From: an uncultured Lachnospiraceae bacterium | Lineage (GTDB): Bacteria; Bacillota; Clostridia; Lachnospirales; Lachnospiraceae | NCBI GenBank assembly: GCA_947037115.1 | Contig: CAMQTN010000014.1 | Location: forward strand, 1-44,330 | Reading direction: 5' to 3' | Length of the DNA stretch: 44,330 bases | In this document: positions 31,250-40,428 of the stretch, piece after piece | Layout of the letters: each line of letters begins with the position of its first letter | Numbering within the stretch: the first letter of the stretch is position 1 | Position numbers and translations under genes: made by a program | Notes under the pieces: generated by a model | The model's input: the letters and a program-made list of their open reading frames with translations, nothing else | The model's database searches: none | Told to the model about the DNA's origin: nothing

Positions 31250-33676
31250 ATGAATACAGCATTATCATGGATTAAAGCATATGTACCAGATTTATCCTGT
31301 ACCGATCAGGAGTATATGGATGCGATGACGCTCTCCGGCACGAAGGTGGAGGGGTATACCAGACTGGACAGGAATCTTGAGAAAATCGTGATCGGACAGA
31401 TTCAGAAAATTGAGAAACATCCCGACGCGGACAAACTGATCGTCTGTCAGGTGGATGTAGGCAATGAAGTGGTTCAGATCGTTACAGGCGCGCCCAACGT
31501 GAAGGAGGGTGACAAGGTGCCCGTTGTTTTGGACGGCGGCAAAGTGGCAGGCGGCCACGACGGCGGCCCGCTTCCGGAGGACGGCATTGTGATCAAGGCA
31601 GGGAAACTCCGCGGTGTGCCCTCAAACGGCATGATGTGTTCCATCGAAGAATTGGGCTCTGACCGGAATTTTTATCCGGAAGCGCCTGAGATGGGCATTT
31701 ACATCTTCGGGGATGATGCAGTGGTCGGCTCCGATGCGGTGGAGGCTCTCGGCCTTCGCGATACAGTGTTTGAGTATGAAATTACTTCAAACCGCGTAGA
31801 CTGTTACAGTGTAATCGGTATTGCCAGAGAGGCGGCGGCAACCTTCCGCAAGCCCTTTATCCTGCCGGAAGTGACGGTAAAGGGAAACGATGAGAAGGTG
31901 GAAGATTATATTTCCGTGGAAGTGCAGGATAAGGAGCTGTGCCCGAGATACTGTGCGAGAGTCTGCAAAAATATCAAGATCGGCCCTTCTCCCATGTGGA
32001 TGCAGAGACGCCTTGCGGCCAGCGGCATCCGTCCCATCAACAATCTGGTGGATATCACCAACTATGTGATGGAGGAGTACGGACAGCCCATGCACGCTTA
32101 TGATCTTGATACCATTGCGGGGCATATGATCATAGTACGCCGGGCGAAGGACGGCGACGTGTTTCGGACGCTGGATGGGCAGGAGAGAAAACTGGATGCA
32201 GACGTATTGATGATCTGCGACGCGGAGAAGGAAGTGGGACTGGCCGGAATTATGGGCGGAGAAAACTCCATGATTACCGACAATGTGACCACCGTGCTTT
32301 TCGAGGCGGCTACTTTCAACGGAGCGAATATCCGTAAATCAGCCAAGCGTGTGGGTCTGCGTACCGACGCTTCCGGTAAATTTGAGAAGGGATTGGATCC
32401 CTATAATGCGGAAGCGGCCATCAACCGGGCCTGCCAGCTGATCGAGGAATTTGGCTGCGGCGAGGTGGTAAGCGGCATCGTGGATGTGTGCGGCGAATTG
32501 AAAGAAAAGGTGGTTCTGCCTTTTGAGCCGGAGCGGTACAACAAACTGCTGGGCACTGATATTTCCGAGCAGGAAATGCTCACTATTTTTAAGATGATTG
32601 ATGTGGAATATGATGCGGAGAAGAGGACGCTCACAGCGCCCACTTTCCGGCAGGATATTTTGAGACAGTGCGATATCGCGGAGGAAGTGGCAAGATTTTA
32701 CGGTTACGATAAGATCCCGACCACCCTGCCTACCGGCGAGGCTACTACGGGTAAACTTCCCTTTAAGCTTCGGATCGAGCAGAAGGCAAGGGATATCGCG
32801 GAATACTGCGGTTTCTCCCAGGGGATGTGCTATTCCTTCGAGAGTCCCAAGGTGTTTGACAAGTTATTGCTTTCGGCGGACGATCCGGCAAGGAAAGCGA
32901 TCACCATTGCCAACCCGCTTGGCGAGGACTTCTCCATTATGAGAACGCTTTCCCTGAACGGCATGCTGACAAGTCTGGCCACCAATTTTAACAGAAGAAA
33001 CAAGGATGTGCGCCTCTATGAGCTGGGGAATATTTATCTGCCCAAGGCACTGCCTTTGACGGAACTTCCGGAGGAGCGTATGCAGTTTACGCTGGGTATG
33101 TACGGCGACTGCGACTTCTTTGACATGAAAGGCGTGGTTGAGGAATTTTTAGAGAGCATCGGTATGCACATGCACAAGAGGGGAACCTATGATCCGAAGG
33201 CGGGCAGAAATTACCTGCATCCGGGCAGACAGGCGAATATTTTATATGACGATAACACCATTGGTTATCTGGGAGAGGTGCACCCGGAGGTATGCGACAA
33301 CTATGACTTAAAGACCAGAGCTTATGTGGCGGTGCTTGACATTCCGGCGATTCTGCCCTATGCGACCTTTGACCGAAAATATGAGGGTATCGCGAAATAT
33401 CCGGCAGTGTTAAGAGATATCAGTATGGTAGTACCAAAGGCAGTGATGGCGGGACAGATTGAGGCGGTGCTTGCACAGCGCGGCGGCAAGATTCTGGAGG
33501 ATTACCAGCTCTTTGATATCTATGAGGGTAACCAGATTAAGGAGGGCTACAAGTCCATGGCTTATTCCATCACGTTCCGGGCGAAGGACAGGACGTTGGA
33601 GGAGGCGGATGTGACAGGAGCCATGAAGAAGATTTTGAACGGATTAGAGGGGATGGGCATTGAGCTGAGAAGCTAA
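31250..33676 (+). CDS. pheT: Phenylalanyl-tRNA synthetase, beta subunit
   Basis: 808 residues, full length. Domains in order: N-terminal B1; tRNA-binding EMAP-like B2 (about 40-150, with KHPDADKLIVCQVDVG and SNGMMCSIEELG); B3/B4 editing domain (about 210-400, RPINNLVDITNYVMEEYGQP and GIMGGENS); B5 (about 405-480, TAPTFRQDILRQCDIAEEVA); the catalytic-like B6/B7; and the C-terminal anticodon-binding FDX-ACB domain (about 715-808, YPAVLRDISMVVP). The editing domain hydrolyses mischarged Tyr-tRNA-Phe. It is the last gene of the T-box operon. An extended -10-like TGTTACAAT ahead of it could add expression. Confidence 0.97.
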   Translation: MNTALSWIKAYVPDLSCTDQEYMDAMTLSGTKVEGYTRLDRNLEKIVIGQIQKIEKHPDADKLIVCQVDVGNEVVQIVTGAPNVKEGDKVPVVLDGGKVAGGHDGGPLPEDGIVIKAGKLRGVPSNGMMCSIEELGSDRNFYPEAPEMGIYIFGDDAVVGSDAVEALGLRDTVFEYEITSNRVDCYSVIGIAREAAATFRKPFILPEVTVKGNDEKVEDYISVEVQDKELCPRYCARVCKNIKIGPSPMWMQRRLAASGIRPINNLVDITNYVMEEYGQPMHAYDLDTIAGHMIIVRRAKDGDVFRTLDGQERKLDADVLMICDAEKEVGLAGIMGGENSMITDNVTTVLFEAATFNGANIRKSAKRVGLRTDASGKFEKGLDPYNAEAAINRACQLIEEFGCGEVVSGIVDVCGELKEKVVLPFEPERYNKLLGTDISEQEMLTIFKMIDVEYDAEKRTLTAPTFRQDILRQCDIAEEVARFYGYDKIPTTLPTGEATTGKLPFKLRIEQKARDIAEYCGFSQGMCYSFESPKVFDKLLLSADDPARKAITIANPLGEDFSIMRTLSLNGMLTSLATNFNRRNKDVRLYELGNIYLPKALPLTELPEERMQFTLGMYGDCDFFDMKGVVEEFLESIGMHMHKRGTYDPKAGRNYLHPGRQANILYDDNTIGYLGEVHPEVCDNYDLKTRAYVAVLDIPAILPYATFDRKYEGIAKYPAVLRDISMVVPKAVMAGQIEAVLAQRGGKILEDYQLFDIYEGNQIKEGYKSMAYSITFRAKDRTLEEADVTGAMKKILNGLEGMGIELRS

Positions 33677-33736
33677 AAGATGCCGGTCGGTTGATATTCG
33701 CAGGCAGTTGTGTCTGAGAAAGAGAGGCGAAGCGTT

Positions 33737-35158
33737 ATGGAGCAGAAAAATACATGGGAAACCTACGATGCGAAGCAAATGGAAGAAGTGGATTCTTTTG
33801 CCAGGGAGTATATGGATTTTCTGGACAACGGAAAGACGGAGAGAGAGTGCATTGACCAGATCGTAAACACGCTGGAGGATGCAGGATATCGGGAGCTGGA
33901 GGCTCTTGTGAAGGACGGGAAGAAGATAAAGGCGGGAGATAAGGTTTATTCCGTATGGATGAATAAATCTATTGTCTTTTTCAACATCGGCAGGGAGAAG
34001 ATGGAGAGCGGCATCAATATCTTGGGTGCGCACATCGATTCTCCCCGTCTGGATGTGAAACAGAATCCGCTCTATGAGGATGGCGGTTTCGCTTATCTGG
34101 ATACCCATTATTACGGCGGCGTAAAGAAATACCAGTGGGTGACCATTCCCCTTGCCATTCACGGTGTGGTGGTGAAAAAGGACGGCAGTACCGTGGAGAT
34201 CAATGTGGGCGAAAATGAGGATGATCCCGTATTTTTTGTATCGGATCTGCTGATTCATCTTGCGCAGGAGCAGATGGAGAAGAAGGCCAATAAGGTGATC
34301 GAGGGAGAGGCCCTTGACATTATTGTGGGCAATAAACCCCTTGTCATTGACAAAAAGAAGAAGGATGACGAGGAGGAGAAGGGCGCTGAGAAGGATGCCG
34401 TGAAGAAGGGAATCCTTGATATCCTGAAAAATAACTATGATATGGAGGAGGAAGACTTTATCTCCGCCGAGCTTGAAGTGGTACCCGCAGGAAAGGCCAG
34501 AGAGGCCGGATTTGACAGGAGTATGATTCTTGCTTACGGACAGGACGACCGCGTGTGTGCATTCTCTTCCTTAAAGGCAATGCTGGAGATCGGTCAGACC
34601 GACAGAACTGCCTGCTGCATTCTGGTGGATAAGGAGGAAGTCGGCAGTGTGGGCGCAACCGGTATGCAGTCCAGATTCTTCGAGAATGCGGTGGCGGAGG
34701 TTATGAACCTTTCCGGAGAATACAGTGAGATGAATCTGCGCAGGTGCCTTGCACATTCCTGTATGTTATCCTCCGATGTGAGCAGCGCTTTTGACCCCAC
34801 TTATGCGGCAAGCTTCGATAAGAAGAACGTGGCTTATCTTGGCGGCGGTATGGTATTTAACAAGTTCACCGGCTCCCGCGGAAAGTCCGGCTCCAACGAC
34901 GCCAACGCAGAGTATCTGGGTCATATCCGTGCGATCTTTGAAAAAGAGAAAATCAATTTCCAGACGGCGGAGCTTGGGAAGGTAGATCTGGGCGGCGGCG
35001 GCACCATCGCCTATATCCTTGCGCTGTACGGCATGAACGTGATTGACAGCGGCGTGGCGGTACTGAATATGCACGCGCCCTGGGAGGCTACCAGCAAGGC
35101 GGATGTGTATGAGACGAAGCGGGGATATGTGGCGTTTTTGGAGAACGCGGATCTGTAA
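33737..35158 (+). CDS. M18 family aminopeptidase
   Basis: 473 residues. M18 enzymes (aspartyl aminopeptidase/LAP4 type) are zinc-dependent, cytoplasmic and form large tetrahedral shells that remove N-terminal residues. Metal and active-site segments are GAHIDSPRLDVKQNP, YGQDDRVCAFSSL, VDKEEVGSVGATGMQS and, at the end, NMHAPWEATSKADVYET. A Lys/Asp/Glu-rich insertion (about 210-235, KKKDDEEEKGAEKDA) is typical of the clostridial branch. ATG 33737 was chosen over GTG 33710 because GAGAGG precedes it by about ten bases. It is followed by queA after 50 bases. Confidence 0.93.
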   Translation: MEQKNTWETYDAKQMEEVDSFAREYMDFLDNGKTERECIDQIVNTLEDAGYRELEALVKDGKKIKAGDKVYSVWMNKSIVFFNIGREKMESGINILGAHIDSPRLDVKQNPLYEDGGFAYLDTHYYGGVKKYQWVTIPLAIHGVVVKKDGSTVEINVGENEDDPVFFVSDLLIHLAQEQMEKKANKVIEGEALDIIVGNKPLVIDKKKKDDEEEKGAEKDAVKKGILDILKNNYDMEEEDFISAELEVVPAGKAREAGFDRSMILAYGQDDRVCAFSSLKAMLEIGQTDRTACCILVDKEEVGSVGATGMQSRFFENAVAEVMNLSGEYSEMNLRRCLAHSCMLSSDVSSAFDPTYAASFDKKNVAYLGGGMVFNKFTGSRGKSGSNDANAEYLGHIRAIFEKEKINFQTAELGKVDLGGGGTIAYILALYGMNVIDSGVAVLNMHAPWEATSKADVYETKRGYVAFLENADL

Positions 35159-35208
35159 CGCTGCAAATGGGCTCTGAGCAGTTATAACGATAGAGAATGA
35201 GGAATAAA

Positions 35209-36243
35209 ATGACAGAACTGAGGAAATCCGATTTTTATTTTGACCTGCCGCAGGAGCTGATTGCGCAGGACCCGCTTGAGGACCGCACCTCCTCCAGACT
35301 GCTTGTGTTACGCAGAAAGACGGGAGAGGTGGAGCACCGTACGTTTAAGGAGATCACGAAGTATTTAAGACCGGGCGATTGTCTGGTCTTAAATAATACA
35401 AAGGTGATTCCGGCAAGACTGATGGGTGTGAAGGAGGACACAGGTGCGGCGATCGAGGTACTGCTCTTGAAACGGCGGGAGAACGATATCTGGGAGACAC
35501 TGGTAAAGCCCGGAAAAAAGGCGAGGCCGGGGGCGCGGATTGTCTTTGGCGACGGGTGTCTGAAGGCGGAAGTATTGGATATGGTGGAGGAGGGAAACCG
35601 TCTGATCCGGTTTTCCTACGATGGTATTTTTGAGGAGGCACTGGACCGCCTTGGAGAGATGCCGCTTCCGCCTTACATAACCCATAAACTGCAGGATAAG
35701 AACCGATACCAGACCGTCTATGCCAAGTACGACGGCTCTGCGGCTGCGCCGACAGCGGGGCTGCATTTTACGAAGGATCTGCTTGCAGAGATTGAAAAGA
35801 TGGGTGTGAAAATTGCTTATGTGACGCTTCATGTGGGACTGGGGACGTTCCGTCCCGTGAAGGCGGATCATATTTTGGAGCACCATATGCACTCCGAGCG
35901 CTATCAGGTGACGCAGGAGACAGCCGATACCATCAATCAGACAAAGGAACAGGGCGGCCGGGTGATCTGCGTGGGGACGACAAGCTGCCGCACTGTGGAG
36001 AGCGCTGCGTCGGCCGACGGCATTGTGCAGGCGGGATGCGGTGACACGGAGATTTTTATCTATCCCGGCTATCAGTTTAAGGTACTGGACTGTCTGATTA
36101 CAAATTTTCATCTGCCGGAGTCTACTCTTATCATGCTTGTTTCCGCGCTGGCGGGCAGGGAGCAGGTGCTTGCCGCGTATCAGCAGGCGGTGGAGGAGCG
36201 GTACCGGTTTTTTAGTTTCGGGGATGCTATGTTGATCATTTGA
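35209..36243 (+). CDS. queA: S-adenosylmethionine:tRNA ribosyltransferase-isomerase
   Basis: 344 residues, the usual length. It moves the ribose part of S-adenosylmethionine to preQ1-modified tRNA, giving epoxyqueuosine in anticodons of Tyr, His, Asn and Asp tRNAs. Typical segments are [65 protein letters not shown] and [17 protein letters not shown]. The start follows GAGG by seven bases. It is alone here: no tgt or queuosine transporter gene adjoins, although queA-tgt clusters are common in other genomes. Confidence 0.96.
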   Translation: MTELRKSDFYFDLPQELIAQDPLEDRTSSRLLVLRRKTGEVEHRTFKEITKYLRPGDCLVLNNTKVIPARLMGVKEDTGAAIEVLLLKRRENDIWETLVKPGKKARPGARIVFGDGCLKAEVLDMVEEGNRLIRFSYDGIFEEALDRLGEMPLPPYITHKLQDKNRYQTVYAKYDGSAAAPTAGLHFTKDLLAEIEKMGVKIAYVTLHVGLGTFRPVKADHILEHHMHSERYQVTQETADTINQTKEQGGRVICVGTTSCRTVESAASADGIVQAGCGDTEIFIYPGYQFKVLDCLITNFHLPESTLIMLVSALAGREQVLAAYQQAVEERYRFFSFGDAMLII

Positions 36244-36286
36244 CTGTTTTTTACAGATTTCTTCACAAAGGAGATTATACAATACG

Positions 36287-38083
36287 ATGAAGATAAAACA
36301 GCGTGCTGGTCTGCTGACAGGCTTTTTTATGATTTTGGTGGGGATTTTTGCAGTTTTTTCCTATCTGGATTCGGCATATCATGCAGAATCGGCTGTAAAC
36401 GTGGCGGTCGAAACAGATGCGGGAAATACCTATATCAACGCAACGGGATATGAGATCGCCCTGTGGCAGCAAGGCGGACAAAGTTATGCTTTTCTTCCGT
36501 CCGCCTGTAAGGGAATGAATTTAGAAGCGGAAATTCCGGAGGGTACAGATCCGGATTCCATTGTGTGGCTGTATTCTGAAAATATTCCGGCGGTATTTAT
36601 CGATACCGAATCAGGAACAGCGGAACAGATTCATGGCGATAAAAATGTAAAAGAGGCAGGGAAAGTTTCTGTTTTGGGGCCGGACGGTGTTACCGATTTT
36701 TGTATGCCCCTTTCCTATATCAAGAGCAGGGGCAATACTTCGTTTACTTCCTTTGAAAAAAAGTCTTATCAGATTAAGTTGACGGATTCGGTTCCTTTTT
36801 TAGGCATGGATGCCGCCAAAAGGTGGATTTTTATTTCCAATGCATCGGATGCCACGCTTCTTCGGAACGCGTTAACCAGAAATCTTGCGGGCCGTTTGGA
36901 GCTGGCACAGTCGGAGGAAGGCGTTTTTGTGGATCTGTACTTAAATGGGGAGTATAGGGGAAATTACTATGTTACCGAAAAGGTGGAAGTGGAGGAAAGC
37001 CGTTTACCGATCACAGACTTGGAAAAGGCGACAGAAATGGTAAACGATAATGAGGATTTAAGTTCCTATGAAACGATATGGACAGATACGACCAAGGCAA
37101 AACTGATTCCGAATGACCCGGATGATATTACAGGCGGTTATTTAATTGAGCGGGATTTTGCAAAGCGTTTTCTTTCGGAAGTTGAAATCAACGACAGCTA
37201 TTTTATGACCGAGGCGAAGGAATCTTTTATTGTCCGCTCGCCGGAGTATGTTTCAAAAAATCAGATTGCTTATATTGATAACTACATACAAAGCGTGGAA
37301 AATGCAATTTTATCTCATGACGGAATTGATGGAAGAAGCGGAAAATCTTATCAGGATTTAATTGACGTGAAATCTTTTGCGCGGAAGTATCTTCTGGAGG
37401 AGGTGGCTTCCAATTATGACGGCGGTGTGGCAAGCTCTTATTTCTATAAGGACAGGGACTGCGTCAGCGAAAAACTGTTTGCAGGACCAATCTGGGATTA
37501 TGATGTCACATGGGGAAATGCGCCTGCCTATCTTGGATATCTTTCCAGATCTCCCGAGAGGCTGACCAGACTGGAATCCCATGAGGACTCGTCTGTATGG
37601 TTTACCGCGCTGTATGAAAAGGCGGATTTTCATCAGGAAATGCGTTCTTGTTATCAGGAGGAAATAAGTCCTTATCTGCCGACCCTGGCTTTGCAGGTGC
37701 TTCCGCAGCTTGAAAAAACCATTGCGGCTTCTGCGGCCATGGACAGGGTTCGGTGGGCAGAGCAGTACGCCGAAAATGAAACGTCGGGCAGTCGTGAAGA
37801 GGAAATAGCTTTTTTGGCGGAATATATTCTTATGCGCAAAGCGTTTTTGGATAAGGTGTGGATAGAGCAGATTCCCATCTGCCAGATCGAATTGCTGATT
37901 GAAAATACCCCCCATGATACGCTGTATGTTTTTGAAGGGGAAACTATGCCAAAGCTGCCAGAACTGGAGCTTTCTTACGCTGAATTTATAGGATGGACTT
38001 CGGAAAAAGATGGTCTGGCGCCCGGACAGAATTTGCCGGTATATGAAGATATGGTTTTTCATGCAATGATACAGTATCCTTAA
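36287..38083 (+). CDS. CotH-family secreted protein kinase
   Basis: 598 residues. A signal anchor (about 8-27) is followed by a beta-rich part, the CotH kinase domain (about 130-480) and a C-terminal InlB-like repeat (about 540-598, FEGETMPKLPELELSYAEFIG). CotH proteins are atypical kinases that phosphorylate spore coat or secreted proteins. Marks include KSRGNTSF, KKSYQIKLTD, RWIFISNASDATLLRNAL, GNYYVTEKVEVEE and the metal-binding GPIWDYDVTWGN. Its substrate is not encoded nearby. It is AT-richer than queA upstream. It lies 43 bases after queA, with GGAG in front of the ATG. Confidence 0.88.
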   Translation: MKIKQRAGLLTGFFMILVGIFAVFSYLDSAYHAESAVNVAVETDAGNTYINATGYEIALWQQGGQSYAFLPSACKGMNLEAEIPEGTDPDSIVWLYSENIPAVFIDTESGTAEQIHGDKNVKEAGKVSVLGPDGVTDFCMPLSYIKSRGNTSFTSFEKKSYQIKLTDSVPFLGMDAAKRWIFISNASDATLLRNALTRNLAGRLELAQSEEGVFVDLYLNGEYRGNYYVTEKVEVEESRLPITDLEKATEMVNDNEDLSSYETIWTDTTKAKLIPNDPDDITGGYLIERDFAKRFLSEVEINDSYFMTEAKESFIVRSPEYVSKNQIAYIDNYIQSVENAILSHDGIDGRSGKSYQDLIDVKSFARKYLLEEVASNYDGGVASSYFYKDRDCVSEKLFAGPIWDYDVTWGNAPAYLGYLSRSPERLTRLESHEDSSVWFTALYEKADFHQEMRSCYQEEISPYLPTLALQVLPQLEKTIAASAAMDRVRWAEQYAENETSGSREEEIAFLAEYILMRKAFLDKVWIEQIPICQIELLIENTPHDTLYVFEGETMPKLPELELSYAEFIGWTSEKDGLAPGQNLPVYEDMVFHAMIQYP

Positions 38084-38192
38084 GTTTGATGAATAAAGTC
38101 CGGTTCGGGACATTCATTTGAGATTTTGGAAATTTGATGTTTACTATTTTGCTGTTTGTGATTATTATAGAAATAGCAGGGAAATGAATGGT

Positions 38193-38687
38193 ATGGATAG
38201 AAAGAAGAAGGAAAAAATTTTATTGGAACTGGGATTGATTGTCGTTTCACTGGCGGCGCTTTCACTGCTTGTTTATTTTGTGCTTGCGGTGTCTTTCCAA
38301 AATGGTGAGGCTTCCATCGGTGTGACGATGCGGTTTGCCCAGCAGCTTGCGGGGCGGATTTTTGAAGAGCCGACAGAGGAGCAGATCAAAACCACGTCAT
38401 GGATCATACGCTACAGCGCGCATCTGGGACTTTTCTTTGTGGTGGGATTTGTGACAACTTATGTGGGTATGGTGATCTTCAGAAGATATTACAGGATACT
38501 TGGCGTGATTCTGGCAGGATTGATCTGTTATGTTCTGGCTTACTACACGGAATACTATAAGCAGTTTGTGGAGGGAAGACACTTTCATCAGTCGGATGCG
38601 GTTCTTAACTGGTATGGAGGCGTGGCGGGCATTGTCTGTATGGTTGGCTCCTATTTTCTGAACAGACTTTTGGTAAAGCTTTCGTGA
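38193..38687 (+). CDS. VanZ-like membrane protein
   Basis: 164 residues with four membrane segments (about 12-35, 68-90, 97-118 and 138-158). The VanZ family pattern is seen in VSFQNGEAS, RYSAHLGLFFVVGF, TEYYKQFVEGRHFHQSDAVLNWYGGVAG. VanZ gives low teicoplanin resistance in enterococci, but most members have unknown roles; recent family knowledge links them to the outer surface and phosphate-lipid chemistry. ATG 38193 was chosen because GGGA lies ten bases before it; ATG 38184 is also possible. It shares no operon feature with the CotH gene beyond direction. Confidence 0.82.
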   Translation: MDRKKKEKILLELGLIVVSLAALSLLVYFVLAVSFQNGEASIGVTMRFAQQLAGRIFEEPTEEQIKTTSWIIRYSAHLGLFFVVGFVTTYVGMVIFRRYYRILGVILAGLICYVLAYYTEYYKQFVEGRHFHQSDAVLNWYGGVAGIVCMVGSYFLNRLLVKLS

Positions 38688-38705
38688 ACAGTGGACGAAA
38701 TATGT

Positions 38706-38711
38706 TATAGT
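38706..38711 (+). promoter_or_regulatory. Extended -10 before the PilZ gene
   Basis: TGTTATAGT: TATAGT at 38706-38711 with TG one base upstream. There is no good -35. It is 28 bases from the start codon. Confidence 0.4.
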
Positions 38712-38739
38712 GGTGTTAAACAAAAGAAAGGCGGATGAG

Positions 38740-39081
38740 ATGGAAGAGCGGAGAAAAAACAGGCGGTTGGAGCTTTCCTCGAAGCTCCTGATCAAGAGAC
38801 TTGACGCGGATCATGCAGCGAAAGAAGTGAATATCGACGTATTGGACGTGTCCAAAACAGGGGTAGGATTCAGATGCAGCGAGCCTTTGGAGATCGGTGC
38901 GGTTTACGAGGCTTCTCTCACTCTCTGGGCAAAGGAAGTGATCCATTGCTTTATCGAGATTACACGTATGGAGATGAAGGAAGAAAACCAGTATTCTTAC
39001 GGCTCGATTTTTATCGGTATGACGGAGGTCGAGGCGGGCAGAATTGAAATATACAGCACAATTGATCAGATGGATACCTGA
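38740..39081 (+). CDS. PilZ-domain protein
   Basis: 113 residues, a single PilZ domain. PilZ proteins bind cyclic di-GMP through an RxxxR motif and a later D/NxSxxG motif. Here they read ERRKNRR near residue 3 and DVSKTGVGF near residue 37. It is therefore a likely cytoplasmic cyclic di-GMP receptor, acting on motility, adhesion or exopolysaccharide. No partner is encoded beside it; the orphan flagellin at 14177 is a possible functional link only. The start follows AAAGGCGG. Its stop codon lies in the loop of a perfect hairpin. Confidence 0.85.
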   Translation: MEERRKNRRLELSSKLLIKRLDADHAAKEVNIDVLDVSKTGVGFRCSEPLEIGAVYEASLTLWAKEVIHCFIEITRMEMKEENQYSYGSIFIGMTEVEAGRIEIYSTIDQMDT

Positions 39082-39102
39082 TGAAGACCGGCGGTATCCA
39101 TC
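39069..39102. terminator. Hairpin enclosing the PilZ stop codon
   Basis: A perfect 10-base inverted repeat, GATGGATACC (39069-39078) with GGTATCCATC (39093-39102), holds the TGA stop (39079-39081) in its loop. It lies between convergent PilZ and aroA genes. No T-run is present on either strand, so it is not a standard terminator. Confidence 0.5.
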
Positions 39103-39113
39103 CTCCTAAAAGG

Positions 39114-40388
39114 CTATTGAGTTAGACGGCTGAAATCTTTGTAAAAATCAGGGTAGCTGATGTTGACCACATCGCTGCCTTTTATTTTTGTATCGCCCTC
39201 TGCGATCAGGGAGGCGATGGCAAAACTCATGGCGATGCGGTGGTCTGAGTGGGAGTCCACTTCCGTTCCGTGCAGTGGACGTCCGCCGACGATGACCATG
39301 CCGTCGTCCGTGCCTGTGATATCGCAGCCCATAGCGCTTAAATACCGCACCATCACGTCGATACGGTTGGACTCCTTAACCTTTAATTCGGCGGCGTCAC
39401 GGATAATGGTGGTGCCTTCGGCGCAGGCGGCCATAACATTGATGACGGGAAGCTCGTCAATCAGGGCAGGGATCAGGCTGCCTTCAATGGTAATGCCATG
39501 GAGATGGCTGTGTTTCACCAGAAGATCTGCGGTTGGCTCACCGTCGTTATTTTCGTTTAAGAGCGTGATATTTCCGCCCATCTCTTTGGCTACTTTCAAA
39601 ATGCCGTCGCGGGTGGGATTGATACCCACATTTTTGATCAGGATTTCTGCGCCGGGGACAATAAGGCCGGCGGCAATAAAATAGGCGGCGGAAGAGATGT
39701 CTCCAGGTACATGGATTTTCTGTCCCTGCAAGTGCGGCTCGGGGCATATTTTAGCTGTTTTATCTTCTGCGCTTACGTCAGCGCCGAAACAGCGCAGCAT
39801 GATTTCCGTGTGATTGCGGCTTAAAGCAGGCTCCGTCACAGAGGTTTCGCCGTCGGCATAGAGTCCTGCCAGCAGAACGGCGGATTTCACCTGTGCGGAA
39901 GCAACTTTGGAATGGTAATGAATGCCGTGGAGTGGTGCGCCTGTGATGCAAAGCGGCGCGCAGTCGTTTCCGTTTACGCTGACGATTTTTGCACCCATCA
40001 TGGACAGCGGCTCCATGATCCGCCGCATGGGGCGTTTCTGAATGGAGGCGTCGCCTGTGAGAGTGCTCTCAAAGGTCTGCCCGGCAAGGATACCGCTGAT
40101 CAGTCTGGTGGTGGTGCCGCTGTTGCCCATATCCAAAACGGAAGAGGGCGCTTTCAACCCGTGAAGCCCCCGGCCATGGATCAGAATTTTCTCCGGGGTA
40201 TTTTCAATCTCAACGCCCATTTTCCGAAAAGCGTCTATGGTGGAGAGACAGTCCGCTCCCTGTAAAAAGTTGGTGACCTCTGTGGTACCTTCGGCCAGAG
40301 AGCCGAACATAACCGCGCGGTGGGATATGGATTTGTCTCCGGGAATTGTCACTTCTCCTTTTAATACGCTCGCCTTTTGAAATTTCAT
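39114..40388 (-). CDS. aroA: 5-enolpyruvylshikimate-3-phosphate synthase
   Basis: 424 residues. It transfers the enolpyruvyl group of PEP to shikimate-3-phosphate, the sixth step of the shikimate pathway. The N-terminal PEP/shikimate site GDKSISHRAVM and the NSGTTTRLISG loop are intact. Other marks are VPGDISSAAYFIAA, LIDELPVINVMAACAEG and SHSDHRIAMSFAIA. The NSGTTTRL form near residues 88-95 resembles class II (glyphosate-tolerant) enzymes more than the LGNAGTAMRPL form of class I; sensitivity was not tested. It lies 40 bases after tyrA and is the second gene of that operon. Confidence 0.96.
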   Translation of the reverse strand: MKFQKASVLKGEVTIPGDKSISHRAVMFGSLAEGTTEVTNFLQGADCLSTIDAFRKMGVEIENTPEKILIHGRGLHGLKAPSSVLDMGNSGTTTRLISGILAGQTFESTLTGDASIQKRPMRRIMEPLSMMGAKIVSVNGNDCAPLCITGAPLHGIHYHSKVASAQVKSAVLLAGLYADGETSVTEPALSRNHTEIMLRCFGADVSAEDKTAKICPEPHLQGQKIHVPGDISSAAYFIAAGLIVPGAEILIKNVGINPTRDGILKVAKEMGGNITLLNENNDGEPTADLLVKHSHLHGITIEGSLIPALIDELPVINVMAACAEGTTIIRDAAELKVKESNRIDVMVRYLSAMGCDITGTDDGMVIVGGRPLHGTEVDSHSDHRIAMSFAIASLIAEGDTKIKGSDVVNISYPDFYKDFSRLTQ

Positions 40389-40428
40389 GTTGTGATTCCT
40401 GTGCCTTTCTTTTAAATTTTCCCTGCAT

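Noticed and set aside
35389..36282. A 297-codon minus-strand frame opposite queA
   Set aside because: queA is unmistakable and the antisense frame shows no family resemblance.
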